This document shows, piece by piece, positions 30,390 through 40,743 of a stretch of 64,000 nt of DNA (positions are counted from its first letter, which is position 1; every line of letters begins with the position of its first letter). The notes below the pieces were generated by a model. It was not told where the DNA came from, ran no database searches, and worked only from the letters and a program-made list of their open reading frames with translations. The stretch is from Oleiagrimonas sp963817755 (GTDB lineage: Bacteria; Pseudomonadota; Gammaproteobacteria; Xanthomonadales; Rhodanobacteraceae). The translations under genes and the position numbers were made by a program. The stretch covers positions 558,001 to 622,000 of the forward strand of contig CAWFPB010000003.1 in assembly GCA_963817755.1 (NCBI GenBank). The letters run 5' to 3'.

Positions 30390-31585
30390 CTGCTGCGGCC
30401 CCGCTTGAGCACCAGGTGACCATCGTTGATGAGGGCCAGGAGCACGTCCTGGGCCGCTTCGTCGGGCGGCTTGGTCAGATGCTGGATGCGGTCGCTGCAC
30501 AGCCAGCGGGCCATGCTCAGGGTGCAGCGGTAGGCCTCGCCGCCGGCGAACAAGGTGGCACCGCCACGGCGCCGCACCCAGGCGAATCGGGTCCACGGGT
30601 GGCGCACGAAGGTGGCACCGGCGGCCAAGGCGTTGAGCAGCTGCTTGCGCGTCATGCGTCGTGCCGGCGGCGCTGCGAACTGGGCGCTTCGGTAGCGGGT
30701 GATGAATCGACCGAACCATTCCGCCAGGCCGTCGCGGGACAACATGTCACCCAGCGGTCCGAGCTTGTTGCCGAGCCGGTTCAGGGCCGCCTCGTCGATC
30801 TCGCCGGGCGTGGGTGCCGGTCGCAGGTCGGGGTCGGTGTAGCGTCGGGTCTCGGGCAGGCCCTCGGCGATATGCTCGGACAGGTCCAGCAGCAACTCGG
30901 CCTCGGACGGTGCGCGCATGCCGACCGAGAAGGTCATGCCGGCGCCCTCGGCGACCCCGTCGTGCGGTATGCCGGGGGGCAGGTACAGCATGTCGCCCGG
31001 TTCCAGGACCCATGTGTGGGTGGGGTCGAAATGGCGCAGCAGTTTCAGTTCGACGTCGTCGCGGAAATCCTGCGGCGCATCCGGGCGCACGTCGATGGAC
31101 CAGCGGCGCCGCCCCTTGCCCTGCAGCAGGAACACGTCGTACTGGTCGGTGTGCGGACCCACGCCGCCGCCGTCCTCGGCGTAGCTGACCATCACGTCGT
31201 CGATGCGCCAGGAGGGCAGGAAGCGGAACGGGTCGAGCAGCCGTGCCACGTCGGTGTCCCACTTGTCCACGTCCTGGACCAGCAGCGTCCAGTGGTCGTC
31301 GGGCAGTTGCGCGAATTCGTCTTCCACGAACGGGCCCTGGTGCAGTTCCCAGGTGTCGCTTTCGTCATCGCGCACGACGATGCGCGAGAGTGCCATGTCC
31401 TCGCAGGAGAGTCCGCCCAGGTCGCCCTCGTCCATGGGGGGCTGGAACCCGGGGAAGGCCTGGCGGATCAGCAAGGGATGTTTCTGCCAGTACTGCTCGA
31501 GGAATCGGGCAGGGGGCATGCCCAGCGGATGGCGGGCGGAACCCTGGACTTCGATGGGCAGAGCCGTGGTGGGACGTGCACTCAT
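30386..31585 (-). CDS. roxA: Ribosomal protein L16 arginine hydroxylase (RoxA/YcfD, JmjC cupin)
   Basis: A 399-aa Fe(II)/2-oxoglutarate oxygenase. The JmjC-cupin core (about 30-240) has iron ligands His145 and Asp147 in GGVGPHTDQYDVFL and His208 in YLPPGIPHDG, with the 2-oxoglutarate-binding segment GKGRRRWSIDVRP. The C-terminal dimerisation/winged-helix part covers about 250-399. E. coli YcfD hydroxylates an arginine of ribosomal protein L16; function here is by family. Overlaps the GNAT gene by 4 nt. Confidence 0.9.
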   Translation of the reverse strand: MSARPTTALPIEVQGSARHPLGMPPARFLEQYWQKHPLLIRQAFPGFQPPMDEGDLGGLSCEDMALSRIVVRDDESDTWELHQGPFVEDEFAQLPDDHWTLLVQDVDKWDTDVARLLDPFRFLPSWRIDDVMVSYAEDGGGVGPHTDQYDVFLLQGKGRRRWSIDVRPDAPQDFRDDVELKLLRHFDPTHTWVLEPGDMLYLPPGIPHDGVAEGAGMTFSVGMRAPSEAELLLDLSEHIAEGLPETRRYTDPDLRPAPTPGEIDEAALNRLGNKLGPLGDMLSRDGLAEWFGRFITRYRSAQFAAPPARRMTRKQLLNALAAGATFVRHPWTRFAWVRRRGGATLFAGGEAYRCTLSMARWLCSDRIQHLTKPPDEAAQDVLLALINDGHLVLKRGRSR

Positions 31586-31619
31586 AGCGATATTGTATCG
31601 GTTGACCGTGTGCCCGGGG

Positions 31620-32003
31620 TCAGGGCAGCAACTGGGCGAAACGAAGGCCGAAGCCGGTCGGGTCGAGGATGCTGAAATCGCGCAGGCCATACCCTCGGTC
31701 GGCGAGTTCACGGGTGATCGGTGCAGCGATTCGGCCAGCCAGGGCACGTATCGTATCGACATCGTCGACGACGATGCGCAGGTTGCAGCGACGGTCCGGC
31801 ATATCGGACATGCTCGTGTCCTGAGCCAGGAACAGGCGACAGCCGTATCCACTCAACACGGCGAAGCCACCATGACGGCGCGTGACCGCGAAGCCAAGGT
31901 CTGCGTAGAACGCGAGCGAACGTTCCAGGTCGGGAACCGAAAGCTCGGTCACGCCCTGTGCGCGGCGCTCGTCGAGAGGGCCGACGGCATCGCCCGAATT
32001 CAT
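31620..32003 (-). CDS. VOC family (glyoxalase/bleomycin-resistance-like) protein
   Basis: A 127-aa protein of the vicinal oxygen chelate fold: TELSVPDLERSLAFYADLGF at the start and LRDFSILDPTGFGLRFAQLL at the end, the usual two beta-alpha-beta modules. The metal ligands are not complete enough to assign an enzyme activity. The start overlaps the purB stop (ATGA, 32000-32003), so it is co-translated with purB. Function unknown; a bleomycin-type binding protein or small dioxygenase relative. Confidence 0.8.
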   Translation of the reverse strand: MNSGDAVGPLDERRAQGVTELSVPDLERSLAFYADLGFAVTRRHGGFAVLSGYGCRLFLAQDTSMSDMPDRRCNLRIVVDDVDTIRALAGRIAAPITRELADRGYGLRDFSILDPTGFGLRFAQLLP

Positions 32004-33367
32004 ACGTCGCGGGCCAGTTCGCCGGCCAGGCCGATGTACGTCGCCGGAGTCAGTTCGAGCAGACGCTGTTTGTCGGCCCCGGGAACATCCAGGCCGCCGA
32101 TGAACTCGCGCATCGACTCGCGGGTGATGCCCTGTCCGCGGGTCAGCGCCTTGAGCTGTTCGTAGGGATTGGGCAGGCCGTGGCGTCGCATCACCGTCTG
32201 CACGGCCTCGGCCAGCACTTCCCAGGCGTCATCCAGATCGGCGGCCAGCCGGTCCGGATTGACCTGGAGCTTGCCCAGGCCCTTGCGCAGCGACGCCAGG
32301 CCGACCAGGGTGTGGCCGAAGGCGGTGCCCAGGCCGCGCAGGACGGTCGAGTCGGTCAGGTCGCGCTGCCAGCGACTGATCGGCAGCTTCTGCGCGAAAT
32401 GGTCGAGCAGGGCATCGGCCACGCCGAAATTGCCCTCGGCGTTCTCGAAGTCGATGGGGTTGACCTTGTGCGGCATGGTCGAGGAGCCGACTTCGCCTTC
32501 CTTCAGCGCCTGCTTGAAATAGCCCTGGGAGATGTATCCCCATATGTCGCGCGCCAGGTCGATCAGGATGACGTTGGTGCGGCGCACCGCGTCGCAGTAT
32601 TCGGCCACGCCGTCATGCGGTTCGATCTGGGTGGTCCAGGGATTGAAGTCCAGGCCCAGGCTTTCCACGAAGCGCTGCGAGAAGGCGGGCCAGTCGACGT
32701 CCGGGTAGCTGACGGCATGGGCATTGTAGTTGCCGACCGCGCCGTTGATCTTGGCCGGGATCTCCACGCGGGCCAGCAGGCCGCGCTGGCGCTGCAGACG
32801 CGCCGCGACATTGGCCATCTCCTTGCCCAGGGTGGTGGGCGAGGCAGTCTGGCCGTGCGTGCGCGAGAGCATGGGCAGATCGGCATGTGCATGCGCCATG
32901 GTGCGCAGGGTCTCGATGACGGCGTCGAGCTGGGGCAGCAGTACCTGCTCGCGGGCGTCGCGCAGCATCAGCGCATAGGCGAGGTTGTTGATGTCCTCGC
33001 TGGTACAGGCGAAATGCACGAATTCCTTTGCCCTGGCCAGGTCGTTGTCCTCGCCGATGCGTTCCTTGATGAAGTATTCGACCGCCTTGACGTCGTGATT
33101 GGTGGTGGCCTCGATGTCCTTGATGCGCTGACCGTCCGCCACCGCGAAGTCCTCGGCGATGGCTTCCAGGCGCTGGCGCGCCGTGTCCGGGAAGGGCGGC
33201 AGTTCGGCAATTCCGTGTTCGGCGCCGAGCGCCAGTAGCCAGGCGATCTCGACACGCACGCGGCGATGCATCAGGCCGAATTCGCTGAAGATCGGGCGCA
33301 GCGACTCGACCTTGGCGGCATAGCGGCCGTCCAGCGGCGAAAGGGCGGTCAGCGGGGTCAGGGACAT
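32000..33367 (-). CDS. purB: Adenylosuccinate lyase
   Basis: A 455-aa fumarase/aspartase-superfamily enzyme acting twice in purine synthesis (SAICAR to AICAR, adenylosuccinate to AMP). Signature EVGSSTMPHKVNPIDFENAE with the catalytic serine loop; catalytic His region SRTHGQTASPTTLGKEMANV; FACTSEDINNLAYAL. The N-terminus SLTPLTALSPLDGRY is standard. Its last bases overlap the VOC gene. No other pur gene nearby. Confidence 0.96.
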   Translation of the reverse strand: MSLTPLTALSPLDGRYAAKVESLRPIFSEFGLMHRRVRVEIAWLLALGAEHGIAELPPFPDTARQRLEAIAEDFAVADGQRIKDIEATTNHDVKAVEYFIKERIGEDNDLARAKEFVHFACTSEDINNLAYALMLRDAREQVLLPQLDAVIETLRTMAHAHADLPMLSRTHGQTASPTTLGKEMANVAARLQRQRGLLARVEIPAKINGAVGNYNAHAVSYPDVDWPAFSQRFVESLGLDFNPWTTQIEPHDGVAEYCDAVRRTNVILIDLARDIWGYISQGYFKQALKEGEVGSSTMPHKVNPIDFENAEGNFGVADALLDHFAQKLPISRWQRDLTDSTVLRGLGTAFGHTLVGLASLRKGLGKLQVNPDRLAADLDDAWEVLAEAVQTVMRRHGLPNPYEQLKALTRGQGITRESMREFIGGLDVPGADKQRLLELTPATYIGLAGELARDV

Positions 33368-33543
33368 GAAACGGACTTCCGGTCGGAACCAACGCCCATT
33401 GTAATCGAGTTGTCCGCCTGCGGGGTTTTGTCCGGACGGCCGGAATGCCGGTTAGCCGGATCTTCACGCCAAGTGTGCAAGGATGGTCGAGTACGTGCCG
33501 CGAACGTTGCCGGCCGCTCTTCGGCCGGTGCAGGGAGCCCATC

Positions 33544-34962
33544 ATGAGCGCAAGCCCGCCGTATGACGAGATGTACGACCCCGAGGGCGAAGTCCGCCCG
33601 CACTATGCCGGCTTCGCCGACTGGATGCATGAAACCCGCGACGCGCGCATCGCGCAGAAGCGTCGCCAGGCGGAGATATCCTTCCACCGGGTGGGCATCA
33701 CCTTCGCCGTCTACGGCGAGGAGAGTGGTGGCGAACGCCTGATCCCGTTCGACATCGCGCCGCGCATCATTCCCGCCGGGGAATGGAACGTGCTGGAGGC
33801 CGGTTTGGTCCAGCGGGTGCGGGCGTTGAACATGTTCCTGCACGACATCTACCACGACCGGCGGATCCTCGAATTCGGCGTGATCCCCGAGTCGCTGGTG
33901 CTGCGCAATTCGCAGTACCGGCCGCAGATGCAGGGCATCGACCTGCCCAACGACGTGTATGCGCACATTGCCGGCATCGACATCGTGCGCGCCGGCGAGG
34001 GCGAGTACTACGTGCTGGAAGACAACCTGCGCGTGCCCTCGGGCGTGTCCTACATGCTCGAGAACCGCAAGATGATGATGCGCCTGTTCCCCGAGCTGTT
34101 CGCCGCCCAGGCCGTGGCGCCGGTCGAGCACTATCCGGCCATGCTGCTGGAGACGTTGCAATCGGTCGGTCCGGAGGGCCTGGACGAACCGGTGGTGGCG
34201 GTGCTGACCCCGGGTTCGTACAACTCGGCCTATTTCGAGCATGCCTTCCTGGCCCAGCAGATGGGCGTGGAGCTGGTGGAAGGGCAGGACCTGTTCGTCG
34301 AGGACCAGACGGTCTACATGCGCACCACCCGCGGGCCGCGCCGCGTGCACGTGATCTACCGCCGCATCGACGACGACTTCCTCGATCCGCTGGTCCTGCG
34401 TCCCGATTCGGTACTCGGCGTGCCCGGGCTGTTCTCCGCGGTCGCGGCCGGACGGGTCACGCTGGCCAACACCTTCGGTACCGGCGTGGCCGACGACAAG
34501 TCGATCTACCCGTACGTGCCCGAGATGATCCGCTTCTACCTGAGCGAGGACCCGATCCTGCTCAATGTGCCGACCTGGAAGCTGCGGCACGAAGACGACC
34601 GGCGCTACGTGCTCGAGCACCTGGACGAGCTGGTGGTCAAGGAGGCCCAGGGTGCCGGCGGCTACGGCATGCTGATCGGCCCCACGGCAAGCAAGGCCGA
34701 GATCGAGGCGTTTCGCAGGCAGATCCTGGACGAGCCCGAGCGCTACATCGCCCAGCCGACCCTGTCGCTGTCGACGTGCCCGACCTTCGTCGAGTCCGGC
34801 GTAGCCCCGCGCCACGTGGACCTGCGACCGTACGTGCTCAGCGGCAGCGAGACCCTGGTGGTGCCGGGCGGGCTGACCCGCGTGGCGTTGCGCGAGGGAT
34901 CGCTGGTGGTCAATTCCTCGCAGGGCGGGGGCACCAAGGACACCTGGGTTCTGGAGGGCTGA
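33544..34962 (+). CDS. Circularly permuted ATP-grasp protein (Anbu cluster)
   Basis: A 472-aa member of the COG2308 circularly permuted ATP-grasp family. Typical segments: NMFLHDIYHDRRILEFGVIP (about 90-110), GEYYVLEDNLRVPSGVSYML, VLTPGSYNSAYFEHAFLAQQ, and near the end SGSETLVVPGGLTRVALREG and NSSQGGGTKDTWVL. The family is proposed to make peptide-like bonds; no product is known. ATG 33544 follows AGGGAGCCCATC; the frame extends upstream without similarity. It is 3 nt from the alpha-E gene; the trio with Anbu is a known linked set. Confidence 0.9.
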   Translation: MSASPPYDEMYDPEGEVRPHYAGFADWMHETRDARIAQKRRQAEISFHRVGITFAVYGEESGGERLIPFDIAPRIIPAGEWNVLEAGLVQRVRALNMFLHDIYHDRRILEFGVIPESLVLRNSQYRPQMQGIDLPNDVYAHIAGIDIVRAGEGEYYVLEDNLRVPSGVSYMLENRKMMMRLFPELFAAQAVAPVEHYPAMLLETLQSVGPEGLDEPVVAVLTPGSYNSAYFEHAFLAQQMGVELVEGQDLFVEDQTVYMRTTRGPRRVHVIYRRIDDDFLDPLVLRPDSVLGVPGLFSAVAAGRVTLANTFGTGVADDKSIYPYVPEMIRFYLSEDPILLNVPTWKLRHEDDRRYVLEHLDELVVKEAQGAGGYGMLIGPTASKAEIEAFRRQILDEPERYIAQPTLSLSTCPTFVESGVAPRHVDLRPYVLSGSETLVVPGGLTRVALREGSLVVNSSQGGGTKDTWVLEG

Positions 34963-34965
34963 GAC

Positions 34966-35934
34966 ATGCTGTGTCGTACCGCAAGCGATCTGTACTGGCT
35001 GGCGCGCTACGTCGAGCGCGCCGAGAACAACGCCCGGCTCATCGACCTGGCACAGCGCATCTCGTTGCTGCCGGCTCGCCTGGACCCGGGCAAGTCCTCG
35101 ACCACGGCCTGGCGCCGTGCCCTGGATGCCCTCGGCCAGCTCGACCTGTACAACACCTGTTGCGGCGAGATCGAATCCGGGCGTGTCCTGCAGTGGCTGA
35201 TGCTGGATCCCGATAACCCGATGTCGATCCGCAACTGCATGTTCCAGGGGCGTGAACTGGGCCGCGCCCAACGAGGCGCCATCACGGCCGAGATGTACCA
35301 GGAGCTCAACACGTCCTGGCTGGAGCTGGAGGAGGCCTCGGAGGACGCCGCCACCAGCGACGGCCTTTCCCCTTTCCTGGAATGGGTCAAGACGCGCTCG
35401 GCTGCATTCCGCGGTGTCACGCTCGGCACCATGAGCCGGGACGAGGGCTACCACTTCATGACCCTGGGCACTTCCGTGGAGCGCGCCGACAACACCGTGC
35501 GCCTGCTCGATATCAAGTTTGCCCAGGGGGATGAGGGCGAGTCGGGTTCCCGCGATTTCATCCAGTACTACCAGTGGAGCGCGATGTTGCAGGCGATCTC
35601 GGCCTTCGAGGCCTATCGCAAGCACTATCGCGACGCGGTGCTGCCCGTGCATGTTTCGGAAATGATGATCTTCCAGCAGGACATGCCACGGTCCCTGGCC
35701 ACGTGCACGCGCTGGCTGCATCGCATCCTCGAGATGCTTTCCGACACGCCGGGCAGCGAAGCCGAACGCCAGGCCGGCGCACTGGCCGCCAGCCTGCGCT
35801 ATGGGCGCATGCAGGACGTGGAGCAACAGGGTATCAACGTGTTCCTGGACGACTTCATGCAGCGGCTGGGGCGCCTGTCGCAGGCCATCGTGGACCAGTT
35901 CATGACTTCCACCCACACGGGCAATGCAAGCTGA
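34966..35934 (+). CDS. Alpha-E domain protein (Anbu cluster)
   Basis: A 322-aa all-helical protein of the alpha-E family (COG2307), a constant partner of the permuted ATP-grasp. Two repeat-like parts open with ASDLYWLARYVERAENNARL (about 6-25) and FMTLGTSVERADNTVRLLDI (about 164-183), each with the ARxxERAxxxxR pattern. No enzyme motif; a scaffold or tRNA/amine-binding role has been suggested for relatives. It starts 3 nt after the ATP-grasp stop. Confidence 0.88.
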   Translation: MLCRTASDLYWLARYVERAENNARLIDLAQRISLLPARLDPGKSSTTAWRRALDALGQLDLYNTCCGEIESGRVLQWLMLDPDNPMSIRNCMFQGRELGRAQRGAITAEMYQELNTSWLELEEASEDAATSDGLSPFLEWVKTRSAAFRGVTLGTMSRDEGYHFMTLGTSVERADNTVRLLDIKFAQGDEGESGSRDFIQYYQWSAMLQAISAFEAYRKHYRDAVLPVHVSEMMIFQQDMPRSLATCTRWLHRILEMLSDTPGSEAERQAGALAASLRYGRMQDVEQQGINVFLDDFMQRLGRLSQAIVDQFMTSTHTGNAS

Positions 35935-36009
35935 CGCGCGGAAGACCGGGTGGACGATGCCGGTGGTAAGCTGCCTGTCCTCGCATGCGACCGACCGGTC
36001 CCACCCACG

Positions 36010-36741
36010 ATGACCTACTGTATTGGCATGAGCCTTGAAGACGGGCTCGTTTTCGTCTCCGACTCGCGGACCAATGCCGGCATCGACAAGATCGCGCGGT
36101 TCAGCAAGATGCGCGTCTTCGACACGCCCGGCGAGCGGGTCCTGGTGGCCCTTTCCGCGGGCAACCTGTCGGTGACCCAGAACGCGCTCAACCTGCTGGA
36201 CATGCGTGCCCGGGAGGATGCGCAGGCACCGTCGCTGATGAACGTGACCTCCCTGTTCGAGGCCGCCCGGCTGTTGGGCGACGCCATGCGCGAGGTGCGC
36301 GACCATGACGAGAAATACCTGCGCGAGCAGAACATCGACGTGTCCGCCACCTTCATCCTGGGCGGGCAGATCGCCGGCGAGGATCCACGGATGTTCCTGG
36401 TCTACTCGGAAGGCAACTACATCGAGTCGCAGCCCGACACCCCGTACTTCCAGATCGGCGAGATCAAGTACGGCAAGCCCATCCTGGACCGCATGATCGG
36501 CCACGATTCCTCGCTGGACCAAGGCGTCAAGTGCGCCCTGATCTCCTTCGACGCCACCATCCGCTCGAACCTTTCCGTCGGCGCCCCGATCGACATGCTG
36601 GTCTATCGCGCCGGCAGCCTGCGCGTGGAGAGGCGCAAGCGGCTGCTGGAGGACGACCCCTACATGAACCGGGTCCACGTCGAATGGGACGAAGGTCTGC
36701 ACCGCCTGTTCGACGCGCTTCCCGGTCCGGACTGGTCCTAG
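36010..36741 (+). CDS. Anbu, proteasome-type Ntn hydrolase
   Basis: A 243-aa ancestral beta-subunit (COG3484). The start MTYCIG puts Thr2 in place of the nucleophilic Thr1 once Met is removed; FVSDSRTNAGIDKIARFSKM supplies the Asp and Lys of the proteasome-like active site. Known Anbu proteins assemble into helical or ring-like oligomers; the substrate is unclear. ATG 36010 is fixed by this motif, as the upstream frame would bury Thr. It follows the alpha-E gene by 75 nt. The usual transglutaminase-like neighbour is missing. Confidence 0.9.
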   Translation: MTYCIGMSLEDGLVFVSDSRTNAGIDKIARFSKMRVFDTPGERVLVALSAGNLSVTQNALNLLDMRAREDAQAPSLMNVTSLFEAARLLGDAMREVRDHDEKYLREQNIDVSATFILGGQIAGEDPRMFLVYSEGNYIESQPDTPYFQIGEIKYGKPILDRMIGHDSSLDQGVKCALISFDATIRSNLSVGAPIDMLVYRAGSLRVERRKRLLEDDPYMNRVHVEWDEGLHRLFDALPGPDWS

Positions 36742-36768
36742 CGCCGGTCCCGTGGCCGCGCGGCCCGC

Positions 36769-36774
36769 TATAAT
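36769..36774 (+). promoter_or_regulatory. Consensus -10 box upstream of fumC
   Basis: A perfect TATAAT 30 nt before the fumC ATG in otherwise very GC-rich DNA. No -35 match at 16-18 bp, so it may need an activator. It suggests fumC has its own transcript. Confidence 0.55.
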
Positions 36775-36804
36775 GATGGTTTCCCCCATCGCAGCGGAGT
36801 CCCG

Positions 36805-38193
<1,389 letters not shown>

Positions 38194-38231
38194 GTCGCTC
38201 CGGGCGATATCCGCCGGGACAGTCGACCATC

Positions 38232-38265
38232 AAAAAGCGCCCGGTAGCGGACCGGGCGCTTTTTT
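38232..38265. terminator. Bidirectional terminator after fumC
   Basis: AAAAAGCGCCCGGT (38232-38245), AGCGG loop and ACCGGGCGCTTTTTT. It serves fumC and the convergent lipoprotein gene. Confidence 0.93.
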
Positions 38266-38289
38266 CATGCGTGTGTTTGCGCTGACCGG

Positions 38290-38865
38290 TCAGTGCGTGT
38301 GCCTGGCGGTCTCGCTGCGGGCTTTCGAAATGTCCGCGTGGCACTTGTCGATGTCCGAGGCATGCAGTCGCGCGTACGGACGGAACGCGGCGAGCTGGCC
38401 GGCGAGGGCATCCTGGGTGGACTGCAGCGATTGCAGGCCGTCGCAGATCCCCTGCACCTTGGCCAGCAATTTGTCGGTGCGCTTGTTCACATCGGCATCG
38501 ATGCGGTCCGGGTGGCCGCTGAACAGGTTCTTGAACACGTCGCCGACGGTGCCGCCGGCCATGTGCGCACCGGCCTTTCCGATCGCGATCCCCTGGTGGC
38601 CGATGTGCACGGCATCGCTGTAATAGTTGCGCAGCATCTGGCGCTGGTTCGGGTCGACCTGGATGTCGCGGGACCCGATCCGCAAGGCGCCGTCCGCGGT
38701 CACGGTGGCTGTCGGTGCATTGTCGGCGTGCACGGTGACGTAGCCGTCGTGCAGCATGATGTTTCCGTCGGAGATGTTGATGCTGGTATGGCTGCGACCG
38801 CATGCGGGCACGGCGATGACGGCCAGGAGGACCGCTGCGGCGATGAAGGGGCGGGAAATGGACAT
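38290..38865 (-). CDS. DUF2884/YggN-like exported lipoprotein
   Basis: A 191-aa protein with signal peptide MSISRPFIAAAVLLAVIAVP followed by ACG: a lipobox-like VPAC site with Cys at about 22. The mature part (SDGNIMLHDGYVTVHADNAP, SRDIQVDPNQRQMLRNYYSD) resembles the DUF2884 (YggN) family of unknown function. ATG 38865 is chosen for the signal peptide. It lies 55 nt downstream of the ABC permease gene on the same strand and probably ends that operon. Confidence 0.75.
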   Translation of the reverse strand: MSISRPFIAAAVLLAVIAVPACGRSHTSINISDGNIMLHDGYVTVHADNAPTATVTADGALRIGSRDIQVDPNQRQMLRNYYSDAVHIGHQGIAIGKAGAHMAGGTVGDVFKNLFSGHPDRIDADVNKRTDKLLAKVQGICDGLQSLQSTQDALAGQLAAFRPYARLHASDIDKCHADISKARSETARHTH

Positions 38866-38920
38866 GGGGAGCCTCTCTTGGTGGGCCCCGGGCCGTGCGG
38901 CCCGGGGCGGGCTGGAAATG

Positions 38921-39889
38921 TCAGGAATCGTCGCGACGGCCACGGAACCAGATCGCCGCCGTGATCATGGCGAGGCCGATCACGCCGCCGACCAGGAAGT
39001 CGGCACGACCCAGTTGCGACCATGCGGTACCGATGCCGACCAGCTTGTCGAAATGGTGGCTGAGGTCGAACCCGTGCGAACCGGAGATATGGACCTGCGC
39101 GCCATCGATCCAGCCGTTGGGGAAAACGCTGAACAGCGAGCGCACCACGATGTTCTTCCAGAACCAGCCGTTGGAGACGTCGAACAGGCCCATGAAGCCG
39201 AACCAGCTCACCATGATGCCCAGGCCCACCGGGACCGCCAGCGCCCACAGGAAGGGCTTGTTCTTCGCCCATGCCGAGCACAGCATCAGCCAGCCGATGG
39301 TCGGCAGGGCCCAGACCAGGTTGACCGGGATGATGGCGATGATCGTGGCCATGGTCCGGATCGGGTGTGCATGACCGAGCAGAGCCCACAGATGCACGCC
39401 GTGGAACGCGGCCACCAGCATCACCATCAGCAGCATCACCACGGCACCGATCAGTCCGCAGATCGTGGCGATCACGGGGGCCAGGATGGCGGCGCTGAAA
39501 GCCTTGGAGAAGACCGTGTCACGATCGGAGATCGGCAGCGATTTCCAGAACAGGATGCTGCGGTCACGACGGTCGTCGTACAGCGAGCCCAGGCAATAGA
39601 AGAACACCACGATGCCGAGCACGATGCCCAGCAGGCTGCTGGCCGACATCATCGCCAGGTCGATACCGACGCCGAGGTTGGCCATGTCCTTGCCGTTCAT
39701 GTTGTGCACCAGCTGGTCGATGTTCAGACCGCTGATGCGGATGCCGTGCTTGGCGGCGAACACCTCGAACGTGATGATGCCCATGATGTTGAGTGCCAGG
39801 AAGACACCGGTTGCGATCACCGGCGCCCACAGGAAGCTGCCGCGGTTCTCCCAGAACTCGCGCTTGATCAGCCAGTAATAGGTCTTCAT
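38921..39889 (-). CDS. ABC transporter permease (YtrC/D-like)
   Basis: A 322-aa integral membrane protein with about six hydrophobic helices (about residues 20-42, 82-106, 130-160, 180-205, 212-238, 298-318). It starts with MKTYYWLIKREFWENRGSFL, typical of ABC-2 type permeases that work with a separate ATPase. Substrate not predictable. Its ATG overlaps the stop of the ATPase gene upstream (39886-39889), so the two are coupled. Confidence 0.85.
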   Translation of the reverse strand: MKTYYWLIKREFWENRGSFLWAPVIATGVFLALNIMGIITFEVFAAKHGIRISGLNIDQLVHNMNGKDMANLGVGIDLAMMSASSLLGIVLGIVVFFYCLGSLYDDRRDRSILFWKSLPISDRDTVFSKAFSAAILAPVIATICGLIGAVVMLLMVMLVAAFHGVHLWALLGHAHPIRTMATIIAIIPVNLVWALPTIGWLMLCSAWAKNKPFLWALAVPVGLGIMVSWFGFMGLFDVSNGWFWKNIVVRSLFSVFPNGWIDGAQVHISGSHGFDLSHHFDKLVGIGTAWSQLGRADFLVGGVIGLAMITAAIWFRGRRDDS

Positions 39890-40743
39890 GCGTAGGTCCC
39901 TTTCATGGTGGCGACGAACAGGTCGCTGACCGAGGGGCGGCGGGTCTCGCCCAGCGCCTCGAGCCGTGCGCGTTCGACGCCGTCGAACAGGAAGATGTGC
40001 TTGCCGAACACGGTGCGTTCGTCGATGGGCTCCAGGGCCCTCGCGGCATCGGCGCGGTCGTTCTCGACCATCACCTCGATGAAGCGCTCGCCCACGCGGT
40101 CCATGTCGGCATCGAGCACGATGTGCCCGTCGCGGATGAACATCAGGTCGGTGAGGATGTGCTCGATTTCCTCGACCTGGTGGGTGGTGATGAGGATGGT
40201 CTTGTTCTCGTCGAAGTAGTCTTCCAGGAGACTCTGGTAGAACTGCTTGCGGTAGAGGATGTCCAGGCCCAGCGTGGGTTCGTCCAGCACCAGCAGCCGC
40301 GCGTCGATGGCCATGACCAGGGCCAGATGCAGCTGCACGATCATGCCCTTGGACATCTGCTTGACCTTGTGTTTCGGCTGCAGCTTGGTGCGGGCCAGGA
40401 ACTGCTCGCAGCGGGTGCGATCGAAACGCGGGTGGATGGCCTCGACGAAGTCGACGGCCTGCTCGACGCTGATCCATCTCGGAAGCACGGCGACGTCGGC
40501 GATGAAGCACACCTCGCGCATCAGCGCCTCGCGGCTCTTGCGCGGATCCATGCCGAGCACGTTCAGCGAACCCTCGAAATCGGTCAGGCCGAGAATGGCC
40601 TTCAGCGCCGTGGTCTTGCCGGCGCCGTTGGGCCCGATCAGCCCGATGATGCGTCCGGATTCGATGCGGAAGTCGACCTCGTCAAGGGCCAGGGTCGAAC
40701 GGTAGCGCTTGGTCAGCTTCGTCGCTTCGATAGCCGCGCTCAT
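39886..40743 (-). CDS. ABC transporter ATP-binding protein (YtrB-like)
   Basis: A 285-aa single ATPase domain. Walker A GPNGAGKTT at about 37-45; Walker B and D-loop LLVLDEPTLGLDILY; switch His in ILITTHQVEEIEH. The signature loop reads MSKGMIVQLHLALVMA instead of LSGGQ, as in many YtrB/ABC-2 ATPases. The C-terminal 60 aa are an accessory domain. The start overlaps the stop of the GntR regulator gene by 4 nt. Confidence 0.9.
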   Translation of the reverse strand: MSAAIEATKLTKRYRSTLALDEVDFRIESGRIIGLIGPNGAGKTTALKAILGLTDFEGSLNVLGMDPRKSREALMREVCFIADVAVLPRWISVEQAVDFVEAIHPRFDRTRCEQFLARTKLQPKHKVKQMSKGMIVQLHLALVMAIDARLLVLDEPTLGLDILYRKQFYQSLLEDYFDENKTILITTHQVEEIEHILTDLMFIRDGHIVLDADMDRVGERFIEVMVENDRADAARALEPIDERTVFGKHIFLFDGVERARLEALGETRRPSVSDLFVATMKGTYA

